NCBI RefSeq assembly: GCF_910592395.1
Contig: NC_088320.1
Location: 1,242,001-1,306,000 of the forward strand
DNA length: 64,000 nucleotides
Source: Lineus longissimus
Taxonomy: Eukaryota > Nemertea > Pilidiophora > Heteronemertea > Lineidae
Reading direction: 5' to 3'
Position 1 is the first letter of the stretch; the number at the start of each line of letters is the position of its first letter. Under the pieces are notes generated by a model. The model was not told where the DNA came from. It ran no database searches and saw only the letters and a program-made list of their open reading frames with translations. Shown here one piece after another: positions 50,276 to 61,485 of this stretch. Both the position numbers and the translations under genes were made by a program.

Positions 50276-52483
50276 GAACAAAGAAATCACAAATCAATCT
50301 GGACCCTATAAATAAATTAGTGGAACAATTCCCTATGTATCGTATGATTCGCATTAGTCAATTTTGTTCACGTTTGTGATGTGAATTTTGATGTCATCAG
50401 ACATGATCGCAGGGGGGTGTTCGATTCAATAGAAGATAGATTTTGTTATGTCATGTGGAATTAAGTTTCATCGAGGTGATCTGTTCTGGTTTTCTTGCTT
50501 GACTTGTTGAGGGCGGCGGATGAGCTTTGACTATGAATGCTTGCAAAAGTGCATGCCGGGTAGAACCTGTAAGCGTTCAAATGATTCAGAGTGTAACTGA
50601 ATCGATTTTTGGGATGAAAACTGATATGTATACCAATCAAACAACAATGATGAAAAATTCCCTTTTAAACCATTAGGAAGAAATGACAAATTTGTAATCA
50701 GGAATCTTCTATCTCTGTCTTCTGTCACTGGTCTTCATAGGCTGTAAACCTCTCAACAGAAGGGCAATGTCTGTTCCAAGGTGTCGTCGATAAGGAGGTT
50801 TCACCTTGTGCAGTCATGTGTTCCCAATCAAGCTACAGCAGAGAGCTAAAAGAAATGATCACAGAGAGAAAGGCGACACAATCAAGAAACGTCTGCCTGT
50901 GCCAACCAATCTGCGTTTCAAGTCAGGTCCGACAAATATTGTCAAAGATACGAGCAATCGTGGTAATTCAGATGGTTCCGTGTGTCATACATGACAAGCA
51001 GCCGTAGGTGTATATTTGTTCTAACCTGGTCCACCCTAAATGACACCCGTGGGAATGTACAGTTTCTGTGTATGAATCTCACACCGGGGCTGAGGATTGG
51101 TGTATAGGCCATGTGAGAATGAGGTGATAGGTGCGAGGACCATTGGGATTAAGGTGAACATTTATTTGCAGTATGTATCTTGATTTGTCCGGAAATTGAA
51201 CATCGGTGGTTAGGTGAGATTTCTGGTCTGCGATGTGAGGTGAATATGCAATGAGAGCTGGACATGGATTGCTTCTTTGGCCCTTCATTCTCCAATCATT
51301 GAGTCTTTCTTACAAGTATTAAGTAAGAAGATCTTTTTTGTCATCAAATCCTTGCTAATGCATTTTTTTTTCTTCTATCGTTGCAGGTGTGTATGTATAG
51401 GTTCATCTTAGCAAGCCTGGAAGAGCAAGTTAAAGTTTAGGTCGTGTGCATGAATCTTCTTCTCATAAGACATGATAGACACCAATATTAGACCAACAGA
51501 TATCAGAGTATATGCCACGACAGTCCAGTAGAGCTCCCAACCAAAATGTTACAACTGTATTCCTTTGAGTTTGTGTCTTCTTTTCAGCTTTAAAAAACCC
51601 TTATTACTGCGGCACTTTGACAGCCTATGTATCCTCCTTGAATCCCTATAACTTCCGCAAAAGCTCTACAAGAAAGAGAATCAAATATAAAAGATCAACG
51701 CAATAAGGAAATGAAGCTATGGGTCGTTAGGGCAAATCACTCCCCTCAGATGTACGCTACATGCTCGGAGATGTCAGACGCAGGTGGTGTGCGACTGGGG
51801 TTAGCGACTCCAAGGGAAATAAGACCACTAATTGAACAAGTCTTTTGGCCATTGGTTTAAAAGGATGATGTTTGGTCTTCAGTAAATAGCAGTCAATACC
51901 TCTGTGGCCTTTATTGATCGTTTTCTGTTACAACCTCTGATGTTTTAAACTTTTAAGTTCCATGATGAAACCCATTGCGAGTTTGCAAAATGTAAAATCA
52001 CTAGATATACTCGATCACGTTCCAGGATGGAGTACATTATCAGCAGATGGGTTTCCTTGCTAATCGCTACTGATCTGCCAAATTTGGCATTGGTAATTTC
52101 ACTGTCCTTCCCTCTTTAGCAAAATGTTAACGAGAAAACAGAAAGCAAGAGGTCATTAGCCACCTGCTCGACTAAACATATATGATGTGCCAGTATTGTT
52201 TCTCCAATCCTATCAACACAAAATGAGGATTTTTCAAGCATCATGTCAAACTCTTCTCACAAGAGGAGATAATGAAATAAGATAGATGAAGCGTTAAGGC
52301 AAATTCTGTTATCGGGCAACTCTGGTGGAATGGCATACCTGCTCGAGAGTATGTGCTCAAGCTACTAGCACCAATATCATCAGCCATCCCCCCCCAAAAT
52401 CATACTGCTGAGAGGAAGATGATAAAACTGCACAAGTAGTTCAATTCCATTCAGAGCCTTTTGAATATTTCAACATCAGGCAT

Positions 52484-52495
52484 GCTCAGCTGAGC
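52484..52495. promoter_or_regulatory. 12-bp palindrome containing an E-box
   Basis: GCTCAGCTGAGC is self-complementary with CAGCTG at its centre. With flanks it nearly extends to CATGCTCAGCTGAGCGTG. It lies about 200 bp from the inverted octamer pair, so the two may belong to one element. Confidence 0.25.
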
Positions 52496-52697
52496 GTGCA
52501 TTAGGAAGTCACATCACACATGAACGGTAGAACATGCATCTGCCGAAATGATGACTTCATGGCAAAAACTACGTGATATTCGATTCCTGCATGCTCAACC
52601 TCGGCTATTTCCAATGCGATAAACACTTCTTTCGAAACGGCAGTTTCTGAATTAAATGCAGAAGATTGCGGATGATAAACTGTTGCTTTGATGTGTA

Positions 52698-52749
52698 ATT
52701 TGCATTCGTGATAATCTCTGGTGCGACACAAGCAGCTGTGCATGCAAAT
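52698..52749. promoter_or_regulatory. Inverted pair of exact octamer motifs
   Basis: ATTTGCAT (52698-52705) and ATGCAAAT (52742-52749) are the canonical POU octamer on opposite strands within 52 bp. About two octamers are expected by chance in the whole window, more given the A+T content, so two this close in inverted orientation are suggestive of a POU-factor element. No coding feature is near. Confidence 0.3.
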
Positions 52750-52860
52750 TGATGATATCTTTAACTCTTCCCTCTCCTGAGCATGCTACAGAAAACAGAA
52801 GGTCTGAACGAAATGGAGAATCTCTGATTGGTGATTTTCAACTTTGTGGGCAAGCTATCT

Positions 52861-52890
52861 AGGGACAGTACTGATAGGGACAATACTGAT
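52861..52890. repeat. Tandem duplication, 15 bp x 2
   Basis: AGGGACAGTACTGAT (52861-52875) and AGGGACAATACTGAT (52876-52890) differ at one base. Confidence 0.95.
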
Positions 52891-55800
52891 ATTTCGATTA
52901 TTCAAAGGTTACTAAGGATCTTATCAGCTACGGTAAACTCAGGGGCAGGTTATACACCTACTGTAGAGTGGTTCAAGTACTCGGCAAAATCTCTGCAAGA
53001 GCGAGTCTTTCAGTGCAGTTTTGCTATCTACGTTATTGCATAGATAGCTGTGAATGTACATCAAATCATTAGTTTGATCTTGGAAGAATTATACCCCAAG
53101 GTTTGATACAGTGTTGATGGTGTACTAAACTTTTTGAGTCGCAAGTCTTGTCAAAATAGGCACCAATTTGATCTGGTCTTTGAAGCTCTGATGCTGTAGT
53201 TTTTCACCAACAAGATTCCATGTAACCAGAAAATGGCAAAGAAATAATTGAAGACGATTGAAAAGACAGTCTGTTGCGTTCATCCTGTAATTGTCATCCT
53301 GGATAATCGTGGCTATTACGGGAGCAGCTGTGACAATACATTTGATGATTCACCAGTCTTTCATCAAGATTGCGTTTTGCAATCTGCCATAAGAACTATT
53401 TTTTACAACTTATCAGGTTGGCAATGGGCTCATGACACGTTGTAGGGTATTAAACTCGGGCAACATCAGAATGTTACAATTTCAAGGTACTCAGAATTTC
53501 TCTATCGTTTGAATGTTGCAGTCAACAAAACCACTGTTCCATCAATATCTTCCTACTGAAACAATGCAGAATGGTTCAAATGCAATAAGAAGCTTTGTCA
53601 ATTACTGGAGCGTGGGTTGAGGAAGGAAGCATCACATAATGTCACACCTCTACTGGTTGTTATGACGTGCTAAAACCTCTGTAGGATGTAAGAACGGAAA
53701 ACGGGAGACAGCCAGTTTTAGACTTCCTGTCATCACTGCCTCCGCTGACGTGTCTGTTTTTCCCCTAAGACAATGCTATTGGTGTTTAATTATTCTGTTT
53801 ACGTTGCTGTGAATGAGGGCATGCATTTTGTCGTAAAAGGGATAGAAGGGGAGTTGGCAGTGCCATGGCATTAGCCCACGTTTTGAAGGTTGGCGTGTGA
53901 TGTGATGTCAAAAACGTTACATTTTTCTTGGACACCATGTATAGTCATGATCACCGTGCTATTCCAATTTATCATAACAAATCAAAATGATACGCTCACC
54001 TAAACCTTTCTAATTAATGATTGAAGCTTTGTGACATGCGTGTTTACTTGTAATGTACACCACACACTTACAAAGACAGTTTTAATCAGCGAAATATCTC
54101 CCACCAAAGCCTCTTAAGTACACTTTTATTAGAAACACGACGAAAGCAATTCCATATCAGTTTATTATAAGGTATCACGCAGGTGCATGATCACTTGTAA
54201 TCAATATCTTTCCTACCACTTTCATTATTAACTTTTTTTAATACTTTTGAAATTGGAAGGGTTTGAATAATTGAAAAATTTGAGAGTATGAGGTTTTGAA
54301 GGCATACCTTTATTTGGGCTTCCTTTGCAGCATAATGCACTGTGACAATAGAAGCAATGTTCACAACATCTTGATTTCGTCTTGCAATTCAATACAAAAC
54401 CACTAAAAACCGTTATAACGATTTCAAATCAAAAATCCAACGTTCATGGAGTTGAATTTTTTAGAATTGTTTGATTGAGTTGAAGAACTGACCATATAGG
54501 ATAACTGATTCGTTGATGATGTTTGGTTTGTTGGTTTAAGAGGTTTCCTTTTCACTCGATTGAACACTTTAATAATGAAACTGATCTATCACGCGAGTGC
54601 ATGATTATTTGTAATCCATGAGGATAACGTTTCTACCAATGCTTTTAATAAAGGAACCCATTCATCATATCTGTATGTCTGTATTATCAGTGTGCAGAAA
54701 GTGATATAGGTAATGGAGTGTGCTTATATGTGATCGAACCATTTTGTGATGACATGCTTTCAATGTAATCACTTATATGTATAGAAGTCATGTTTTAGAT
54801 TATTAACAAAATATCAAAAACCATGTTGAGAGAGTAAAGGTGTGTAACTTGCTGTGTCTCTGGAATCGTGTAAGTTCCATTGGGCTCTTATGGTAAACAT
54901 TCGCTTTAGTTCCATCGAGACATTCTTTATCACAAGTCCATTAAAGTCCACAAGTCCATTTTGCAACCAAAAACAAATTGCTCCCCTACAATGCAGTAAC
55001 ATTAAGAAAGCTATGAACCTGATCTCAGCACAAAAGAAAGCCAGGAAAGATTAAACCTTTCCTTTACCAACTTCCTTTTACGATATCAATTATTGCGGGG
55101 ACCATTGTGCCACGGTGCCACATCGGATGTGGACAATGGAACCACAGTCACGGACAATCGACATGGGGAAAGTGCTCTGCAGTAACAAAGGGATGGCATT
55201 ATCTGCGACCTTTGACAAGAAATGGTAAGGGGAGCATTCCACCTGCTGCTAATGGTGTTCCTTAATGGTCCTGAAGTTCTACCGGGTTGCTCTTATACAA
55301 GTCGTCAAATGAACCCGGCCTACAAGCCCCACCGAAAATCAATGTCTTTCTTTGGGCAGTGGCTAAAAAGCATACTCAAGGTTTCGACTTCAAGGTTATT
55401 GAATGTGTATGACATTTGCAAACAAGGGCCAGTATGACTAGTAAGATACAATAAAAAAACCAAGGAATGCAAAGATTTTCACTCATATGACGTTCTGGTC
55501 ATGATGGCCCCTGGCCTTTTCACTTCCTCCATTAGGGAACAAAATAAGCCTTCCAAACATATATTTGTTGCTTTGTCTTGGATGAAGATAACCTACACCG
55601 CTTCAGGGGTATGTGTGGTGCTTTTTCAATAACATTGTCTTTCTACTTCTGGTACGTCTTGCAACATTCCATTGGAAGATTATTCCTTTCCTGAGAAAGA
55701 AACCTACACAATATTAGACAGGAGTAAGATGAAAAACATGCATTAGTGTTACAGGTGTAATTCTAAAGAGTTTGTTGATGAGTCTATCTCCCTGTGTTTC

Positions 55801-56691
55801 TTATTGAAAGGCCAGCTTTTTGGCTTTATGGCTGTCTTCCCCAGGGAAGAAATGGCCTTTAAGAAGGTCTTAGGTTGCTTAAGCACTTGAGGCACTGTCT
55901 CTGTCTTAGGAGGAAAAAATACCGAAACAGTTCGTGTGAGGCTTTATACCAAATACAATGACGATCTTCAGTGGCTGTTAAATATGTTTGGTGCAAGTAA
56001 CATACTTTGTACTCATTTAACAGATCAATCCTTAACAAAGACGAGCCATTTCAATATGCTTGATTAAAAAAACTGCCCACCTTTTCCACCTCCTCGTTAA
56101 TCGTTTAAACACAACAAGCCAACGGTTGATTAATTCTTACCAATTAGCTGCATATTTATCAGGGTGTGTTACTATGATCAATCGCCTGATATCCGATATC
56201 CAGTGTTGCTTTCAATCCAACGGCGAAATTGATTTTCTCGTCGGTTCTATACTGATCAAATACAATGACAGTGTGACATGTTTGGTGGCAGCGGATGTCA
56301 TGTGTTAAGCCATGTTTGAACCAGAATGCCGGTGTTTACGAATGATGTGACAAGATTCTGCAATGACAAGGAGCTGATGAGACTTTGGGTAGCACAATTA
56401 TCTGGGGTATGTGCTGTCCATCAGTGGGGTGGCTGTGTAGTGTGGAAGCAGGTGTTGATGCCTGTCTTTGCATTCAATGCACAGACTATGCCTATTACTT
56501 TCTGTCAGAACCAGAGTAGATACATGGCTGCATGAAAGACAAGTAACTTGGGTTTCTTGACGAAGACATCGGTTTTAAAATCAATGCATTTCCTTCAGAA
56601 AAGCATTAGAATTTTCTGTTGTCTTTATGCACAAGGCTCCATGTTTGCAAAATTACTTCAATGATCTCTTGTAGTAGAATTCCGATCTACA

Positions 56692-56813
56692 TAATGCTGA
56701 CATGCACGCATAAAAACCCTAACGGCCAAGTTAGAAAACACTAACACCCGTCCGCCATGCTTTGAACGACCGATCAGCCATGTTTCAAACCCCCTCAGAT
56801 GATAGTCTACCAT
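56692..56813 (-). repeat. Arm repeat, copy 3 (left arm at SINE copy 2)
   Basis: The reverse complement matches 33031-33150 over nearly its full length, with only scattered substitutions. It abuts SINE copy 2 directly. Together with the plus-oriented copy at 56969-57060 it forms an imperfect inverted repeat around the SINE. A 61-codon minus-strand frame through it is incidental. Confidence 0.85.
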
Positions 56814-56960
56814 GGCTTCATGGCTTAGTGGGTAAGACGGCAAGGATCAGGTGGCGAGGGTTCCGAGTTCGAACCCGCTGGAGGAAATTTTTTTTCTCTA
56901 CACGAGAGCGTCTCTGTGACCTGTCTCGTCAATGAACTTGTTGTTTGTGCAGGCAAGTGA
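56814..56960 (+). mobile_element. tRNA-derived SINE copy 2
   Basis: The A-box-like TGGCTTAGTGGGTAAGACGG (56821-56840) and a B-box core GTTCGAACC (within 56868-56876) are at tRNA-like spacing. GGAGGAAATTTTTTTTCT and CTACACGAGAGCGTCT follow, as in copy 1 at 24121-24240. The T-run after the B box may act as a Pol III terminator. A functional tRNA is unlikely, because the sequence 3' of the B box does not complete a T-stem. The homology with copy 1 fades after about 56910-56950. Confidence 0.8.
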
Positions 56961-56968
56961 GACCAGTG

Positions 56969-57060
56969 CTTGGTGTCTATCATGTTTCAAGTGCAGTTGG
57001 TCGTTTGATGGTCGGGCATTTGTTGGCCGTTAGGGTTTTTATGCATGCATGTCAGCTTTA
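56969..57060 (+). repeat. Arm repeat, copy 4 (right arm at SINE copy 2)
   Basis: It starts GTGTCTATCATGTTTCAAG and ends TTATGCATGCATGTCAGC, matching the family with about 30 bp missing in the middle. It is inverted relative to the copy at 56692-56813. The outermost blocks, TGGCCGTTAGGGTTTTTATG on this side and its complement on the other, are the best conserved. Confidence 0.8.
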
Positions 57061-57439
57061 AGTAGGTAGTTTGGACTCGTTATTGTAAGATAGTAGAGTA
57101 AAAGAAGCAAACTTGATGTGTGTGTTAGAGTATTCCCACCAAAGAAAAACACTTATCTTTAAGGGAAACTTGAGCAAGATTACACTTTTTCTGTAAAATG
57201 TGAGTTTCGTGAATTTCATGAATGTGAAACCCTCTGATAGTGGTTGGGTATAAGTGTTCCCACAGGTGTATTAAGTGGGCACCTGCCGTGATCTTAATGG
57301 TCTTGTTCTTCAACAACCACTGTGCTGAAAGCTGATTCCTTCCTCTTGAAACCCAGGGAGGGGGTAGGTTCACTTCAGGAAAGCATCTATCACCGTCTGA
57401 TCGTTATTCAATGCTCCTGCCTGAAGAGCGGTGTAGTAG

Positions 57440-57660
57440 ACCGTATGCAAGCGAAAATGAACATTCCTGATCCCGATATCAATATTCATGTCCTGCATGA
57501 GCGCCCTCCCAAAGGCTGCATTCCGTCCGATGGACGACCCCTAACATGTCACCAATCAACAATGCAATTAGCAACCGCAGCCTCATTTCCATTTCAAGCA
57601 AAATGCTTGCCAGCGATCCATATAATCGTTGTCACAACATCTGATTTCCGGTGGTGAATG
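57440..57660. promoter_or_regulatory. Possible conserved non-coding patch
   Basis: The stretch is relatively rich in CpG and mixed in composition. It includes CCCGATATCAATATTCATG, then ACCAATCAACAATG, GCAATTAGC (homeodomain-like) and AACCGCAG (RUNX-like) at 57551-57580. Dense unrelated binding-site words within about 200 bp are typical of developmental enhancers. It is also open as a frame, so an exon cannot be excluded. This is inference only. Confidence 0.2.
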
Positions 57661-59280
57661 TTGTGTCAATTTGTGTGAATTCTGTCACCATCCAATAAAA
57701 AGTCTTGTCAGGTTTTCCTCCAAAAGAATGATTCAAGCAAGATAGTACAAGTCGCATGTGAGAAATCGAAGATGACCCAAGTCACAAATTAGATTTTATG
57801 ATCAAAGTGGGGCTTTAATTGGGTGCCGTGATTAGAACATGTATGAGTTGATGCTCGAGTGAATGGTGTAGGCATAGCTAGAGGATTATAATCATTGACT
57901 TGTTTGAGGTGCTTGGTCTATCCTACTGCAATAAAATGAGAATATCTCAGACAGTGTCAGGTGCTGGTGTGGTGTCCTCTCACTTTGAAACTCAAATACC
58001 TAATGGTACTTTCGTGCCGGTGGCTAATCCAGTTACTGAGTGATATCTCTGGTAGTCTAAACCTTGTCTTCACTTGCTTTCACTTGCCTGATTCAAGATT
58101 TTAAATGGTGCCCCTCGCTTGGTTCAGTCACCAAAGAATGCAATAAAGGTGACGCTATATTCATATTCTCTCCATGTCAAATAAGAGTGTACAAGTGTTG
58201 TCATTTAATCTCGCATATGTACTATAGACCTTTGCAATGAGAGTACACAATAGTCACTGGTGATGAGACGGGTCGCAGAAGATTAATCGACTTCAGCGTG
58301 AGGAGAATGCAAATCAATAACGTGAACAACTGTCAATCAGCTGGGGACATATGTACCTAGCTATAGTATTTAACCCTTGCCCACCTTGGGCAACTCTGGT
58401 TTTGGTGACTGTTACAACACCTGCGGAGTGGGGGACTTTTGTGTGAACAGTGCTTGGACAGCAGCCTAGTTAAGGTGTTGGTAATAACTTGCATAAGTTG
58501 TGTGCTGTGATATCTCGGTTATGTCACTCAATAAAACATAGAAAAATACTGCCTGGAGGTGAGGTTGGAAAGTCTGTCGGACGTTGTCACCATTGATATC
58601 AACGCAACATCATAATTTGCCCAATTATATTGAAAAACTGGCGCTGTGGGTTTATGGCCAATTTGGGGTAATTTTCTTGTCAGAGGTGCAGCAGGTATAA
58701 CGGCTGGCCTTGTAGCAGATATAGTGATGGCAAGTGACATAGCCTTTTGATTGGTTGAGGATCTTGTGGCAAAGTGTGCTAGGTTATAATCCTTTTTGAC
58801 TGATATACCATTGAAGCCTTCGCTTCTGTAGATTTTCATTGGTAGGACCTATTCATTGTTTTTCCTACGGTTGCTCGCAGTGTGATAACATGAGATTCAA
58901 ATGTTGGCTTTATAATTAACTTTGTTGGTAAGGGGACACACTACTCAGCTAATTACAAAGACAGTGTTGTTTCACCTATCTTGAGGCTCAACCGTAGATA
59001 ATTACTTCTTACTTCTCCCTGTGGAATTGTCATCAGCAATATGACAGAGTGGTTTAAGGTTACTAAGTGACCTTTGAAAATTTATATAACACCTTCATAA
59101 TAATTAAATTACGACAATGACATCGCATTTGAAGCCTCACTGACACAATGAGGGTGATGATAAAATGGGAATTAGCCATAGTAATTGTTTCATGTTGACA
59201 ATCGAACATTTATGTTTGGTATCGAAGGGCAGATTTGTGGTGATAACAGCAATAGAGCCACAGTTATTAAGCCCCCAACT

Positions 59281-59299
59281 CTCGAACCCTGGGTTCGAG
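59281..59299. repeat. Palindrome, 9-bp arms with 1-nt centre
   Basis: CTCGAACCC-T-GGGTTCGAG. Each half resembles a Pol III B-box core, but I found no A box at tRNA spacing on either strand, so I do not call a tRNA or SINE. Confidence 0.7.
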
Positions 59300-59531
59300 T
59301 GATGACTCATCCATTTCTTTCACAACCTTTTCAAACAATGGAAAAAGGCAGAATTCTGCTATAAATGCGCATGTGTGTTTTGCATCAGTCTGACAAAAAG
59401 TATGACAGTTTTCTTTGTCCCTGGAGGATTCAACAGCTGTATGTGGCATTGTTTTGCAGACAGATGATCAACTTAGAATAAAAGAATAACGTAACGCATT
59501 GTTTTCACTGTGTTCTCTCTTTATAATGTCT

Positions 59532-59727
59532 TTAAAGGGGAGGTAGCTTTCTGGCAGTTCCTGTTCAATTATTGTGGATTTCTCTTAGTCAACCAGCAGT
59601 TTCTCTAAGGTTTTTCGACTCGCTGAAATCGTATAACAGGCATCTTATAATAGTGTGGCAATACCACTCATCCTGGTAAACAATTGTCATGACTGAGGGG
59701 GGGACTTGGCTATCATTTCCCCTTTAA
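59532..59727. mobile_element. Candidate TTAA-flanked MITE (~188 bp)
   Basis: TTAA at 59532-59535 is followed by AGGGGAGGTAGC. At the other end GCTATCATTTCCCCT is followed by TTAA at 59724-59727. The ends are imperfect inverted repeats (AGGGGA--GGTAGC against AGGGGAAATGATAGC), and a TTAA at each side would fit the TTAA target duplication made by piggyBac-type transposases. The interior is non-coding, so mobility would have depended on a partner element. The short arms leave room for chance. Confidence 0.45.
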
Positions 59728-59901
59728 GGTCCTACCCCCTACCCGGAACTAACCCTGACTTCAGGTACCCTGAGTGTACTTAACAGCTGCTCTCACTCCA
59801 TGCATCGCTGACATGCCACAATGTTACTTTTCGAGATATTTTTGCCTTTCACCTGGAGAGTTTACAAATTGAAATAATCTGTTATTGCAGTTCAGAAGAA
59901 G

Positions 59902-59939
59902 ATGGCCACAGCCAAGAAATGATTACCAGCTGTGGCCAT
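59902..59939. repeat. Inverted repeat, perfect 11-bp arms
   Basis: ATGGCCACAGC (59902-59912) and GCTGTGGCCAT (59929-59939) pair across 16 nt. The AAGATGGCC word at the left edge resembles a YY1 site. It follows a TTATTGCAG acceptor-like sequence, with about 23 open codons from 59891, but no good donor. Confidence 0.6.
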
Positions 59940-61419
59940 GGCGACTTGGGGCTTATTGATAATGTCATCATGATATCCTGTCATTACAGGCATTTAGGCT
60001 ATTCTGATAAATGTGCAGGAGAGGGAGATAAAATGATAAGATGGAAAAGAAATGCTGCTGGGAATGATTTAATTACTTCTAGGTTTTTGTCTCTCAATAC
60101 CTTTTCTCGCCAATCAGGTGAACTAGAAGAAAATAGGCCTAAATATTGGTATAAAGCGATACACAAAAGAAATAACCCCCACCCCCACATATCCTTAAAA
60201 GGAAAGTTTCCAGGTTGTGTATAGGCTAAAGAGATTTAATTATGACCTTGGTTCCAAAACAGCCAACCGCAATATTTTCTCAGTAGTCTCCCCACAATGA
60301 GTGTTAAAGGATTACCATAATGTCCCCATCAAGTGGATTGTTATCTGAACAATCCATTTCACAGATAATCTCAACTCATAAAGAATTTCTTTCCCATTGT
60401 TCGACTAAAAGAGCCATTATGCTTTAAAATAGTAATTGGTCGTTAATTGCCCTGGGATTACTATTTGATTGATTGGTTGATTTAATTGGTCTTTATTAAT
60501 TGTTTAATTGACAGTTGGCCTAATAAACCAATCAAATGAAGTGCTCACTCAAGTGTGATTCATTCCAAGGTTTTATAAAAACGAATTTTGTTTTTCTCCA
60601 CAGGACCATCTTTCAACCTCTTCGAGCGGAAAAGTAGTGCGCCTCTCCTACGTATCAGCAGCATCTGCCTTATTGAACTTCCAATGGGAAAAAATAATCT
60701 CAGCAAAAACCTCCTCATCCATCAAACTTTAGATTTGAACTTTATGCTTCCTACAAAAAGAACTCGGAAAAAAACTACTGTGATAACTGGAAGAGGAAAT
60801 GCGGTGTAGTATTGGTGTCTCCAATCTTGAAAATATCTAATTAGGGTGACAGTCCAACCTACTTCCATAAACAAACAATTGTGAAGCTGGATGCCTCTTT
60901 ATAAATGATATATAAGGCTATTTCTTGTATATCTTAACTTTTCTTCTTTCCTAGTTGTATCAAGCCCTTTTGAAGATTGTATACCCCAGTATATTGTTTA
61001 GAGGTTTTGCCTTGAGCTGCTATCTTTTATCACAAAATGATGTCATTGTTGTCATGGGCCAGCTGCAGTTACAAGTGAAAAGCCATTTACACCTGGACTG
61101 GGAGCTTGAGCGGCCAGGTGAACAGAGTTCTTGCTTGTTTTCTGGTTGTTTTTTAGCTGCAAACCTCATTGAACAGCAGCAAGTCTTGAGGTCAAAACTT
61201 ATAAAGTGCATGTTCCTTGGGAGAAATCTCTTTGGATCAAAACGTATTGGTAGGCAACTCACAGGAACCTCCATGAGAATTCCATAAAAGTTCAGTACCA
61301 ACTTAAACCGATTTCTCCGTAATCGCTGCAACATTCGAAGAATCAACCCCACATGGACCTTCCCAGTTCGTGGATGCCCCTATACGCATGGAAAGCCCCA
61401 TACGCGTTCCGGAAATCTC

Positions 61420-61485
61420 CATGTTCACACCTGTGACAAACAATCATAATTCCTGTAAGAAATTATGACAGATGAGTCATGTATC
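61420..61485. promoter_or_regulatory. Possible regulatory patch (T-box and AP-1 words)
   Basis: TCACACCT (61425-61432, T-box half-site) and ATGAGTCAT (61472-61480, a full AP-1-type palindromic site) occur within 60 bp, with TATGACAG (Meis/TGIF-like) between. It lies downstream of the weak exon candidates. The words are real; their function is inferred. Confidence 0.2.

Larger units (their letters stand above)
46320..56691. other. Unassigned DNA
   Basis: No gene is supported. A strong minus-strand donor (AAG|GTAAGTG) lies near 46763-46770, discussed in the findings. A good plus-strand acceptor (pyrimidine tract ending GTTGCAG at 51386) leads into sequence that stops quickly in the frame that would fit the 32.8 kb exon. 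Motif patches at 50.1 and 52.7 kb are listed separately. Confidence 0.45.
57061..59531. other. Unassigned DNA
   Basis: No gene is supported. A 111-codon plus frame at 57322-57657 lacks a recognisable domain, and I treat it as part of the possible regulatory patch listed separately. A 19-bp near-perfect palindrome lies at 59281-59299. Confidence 0.5.

Noticed and set aside
51362-51450. Good acceptor (long T-run ending GTTGCAG) as a second exon of the 32.8 kb gene
   Set aside because: In the required phase it hits TAG within a few codons, and no good donor follows.
61020-61352. 110-codon minus-strand frame opposite the weak exon candidate
   Set aside because: Basic and Cys-rich without a known domain. 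It is the antisense of another open frame, so at most one is real and neither is proven.
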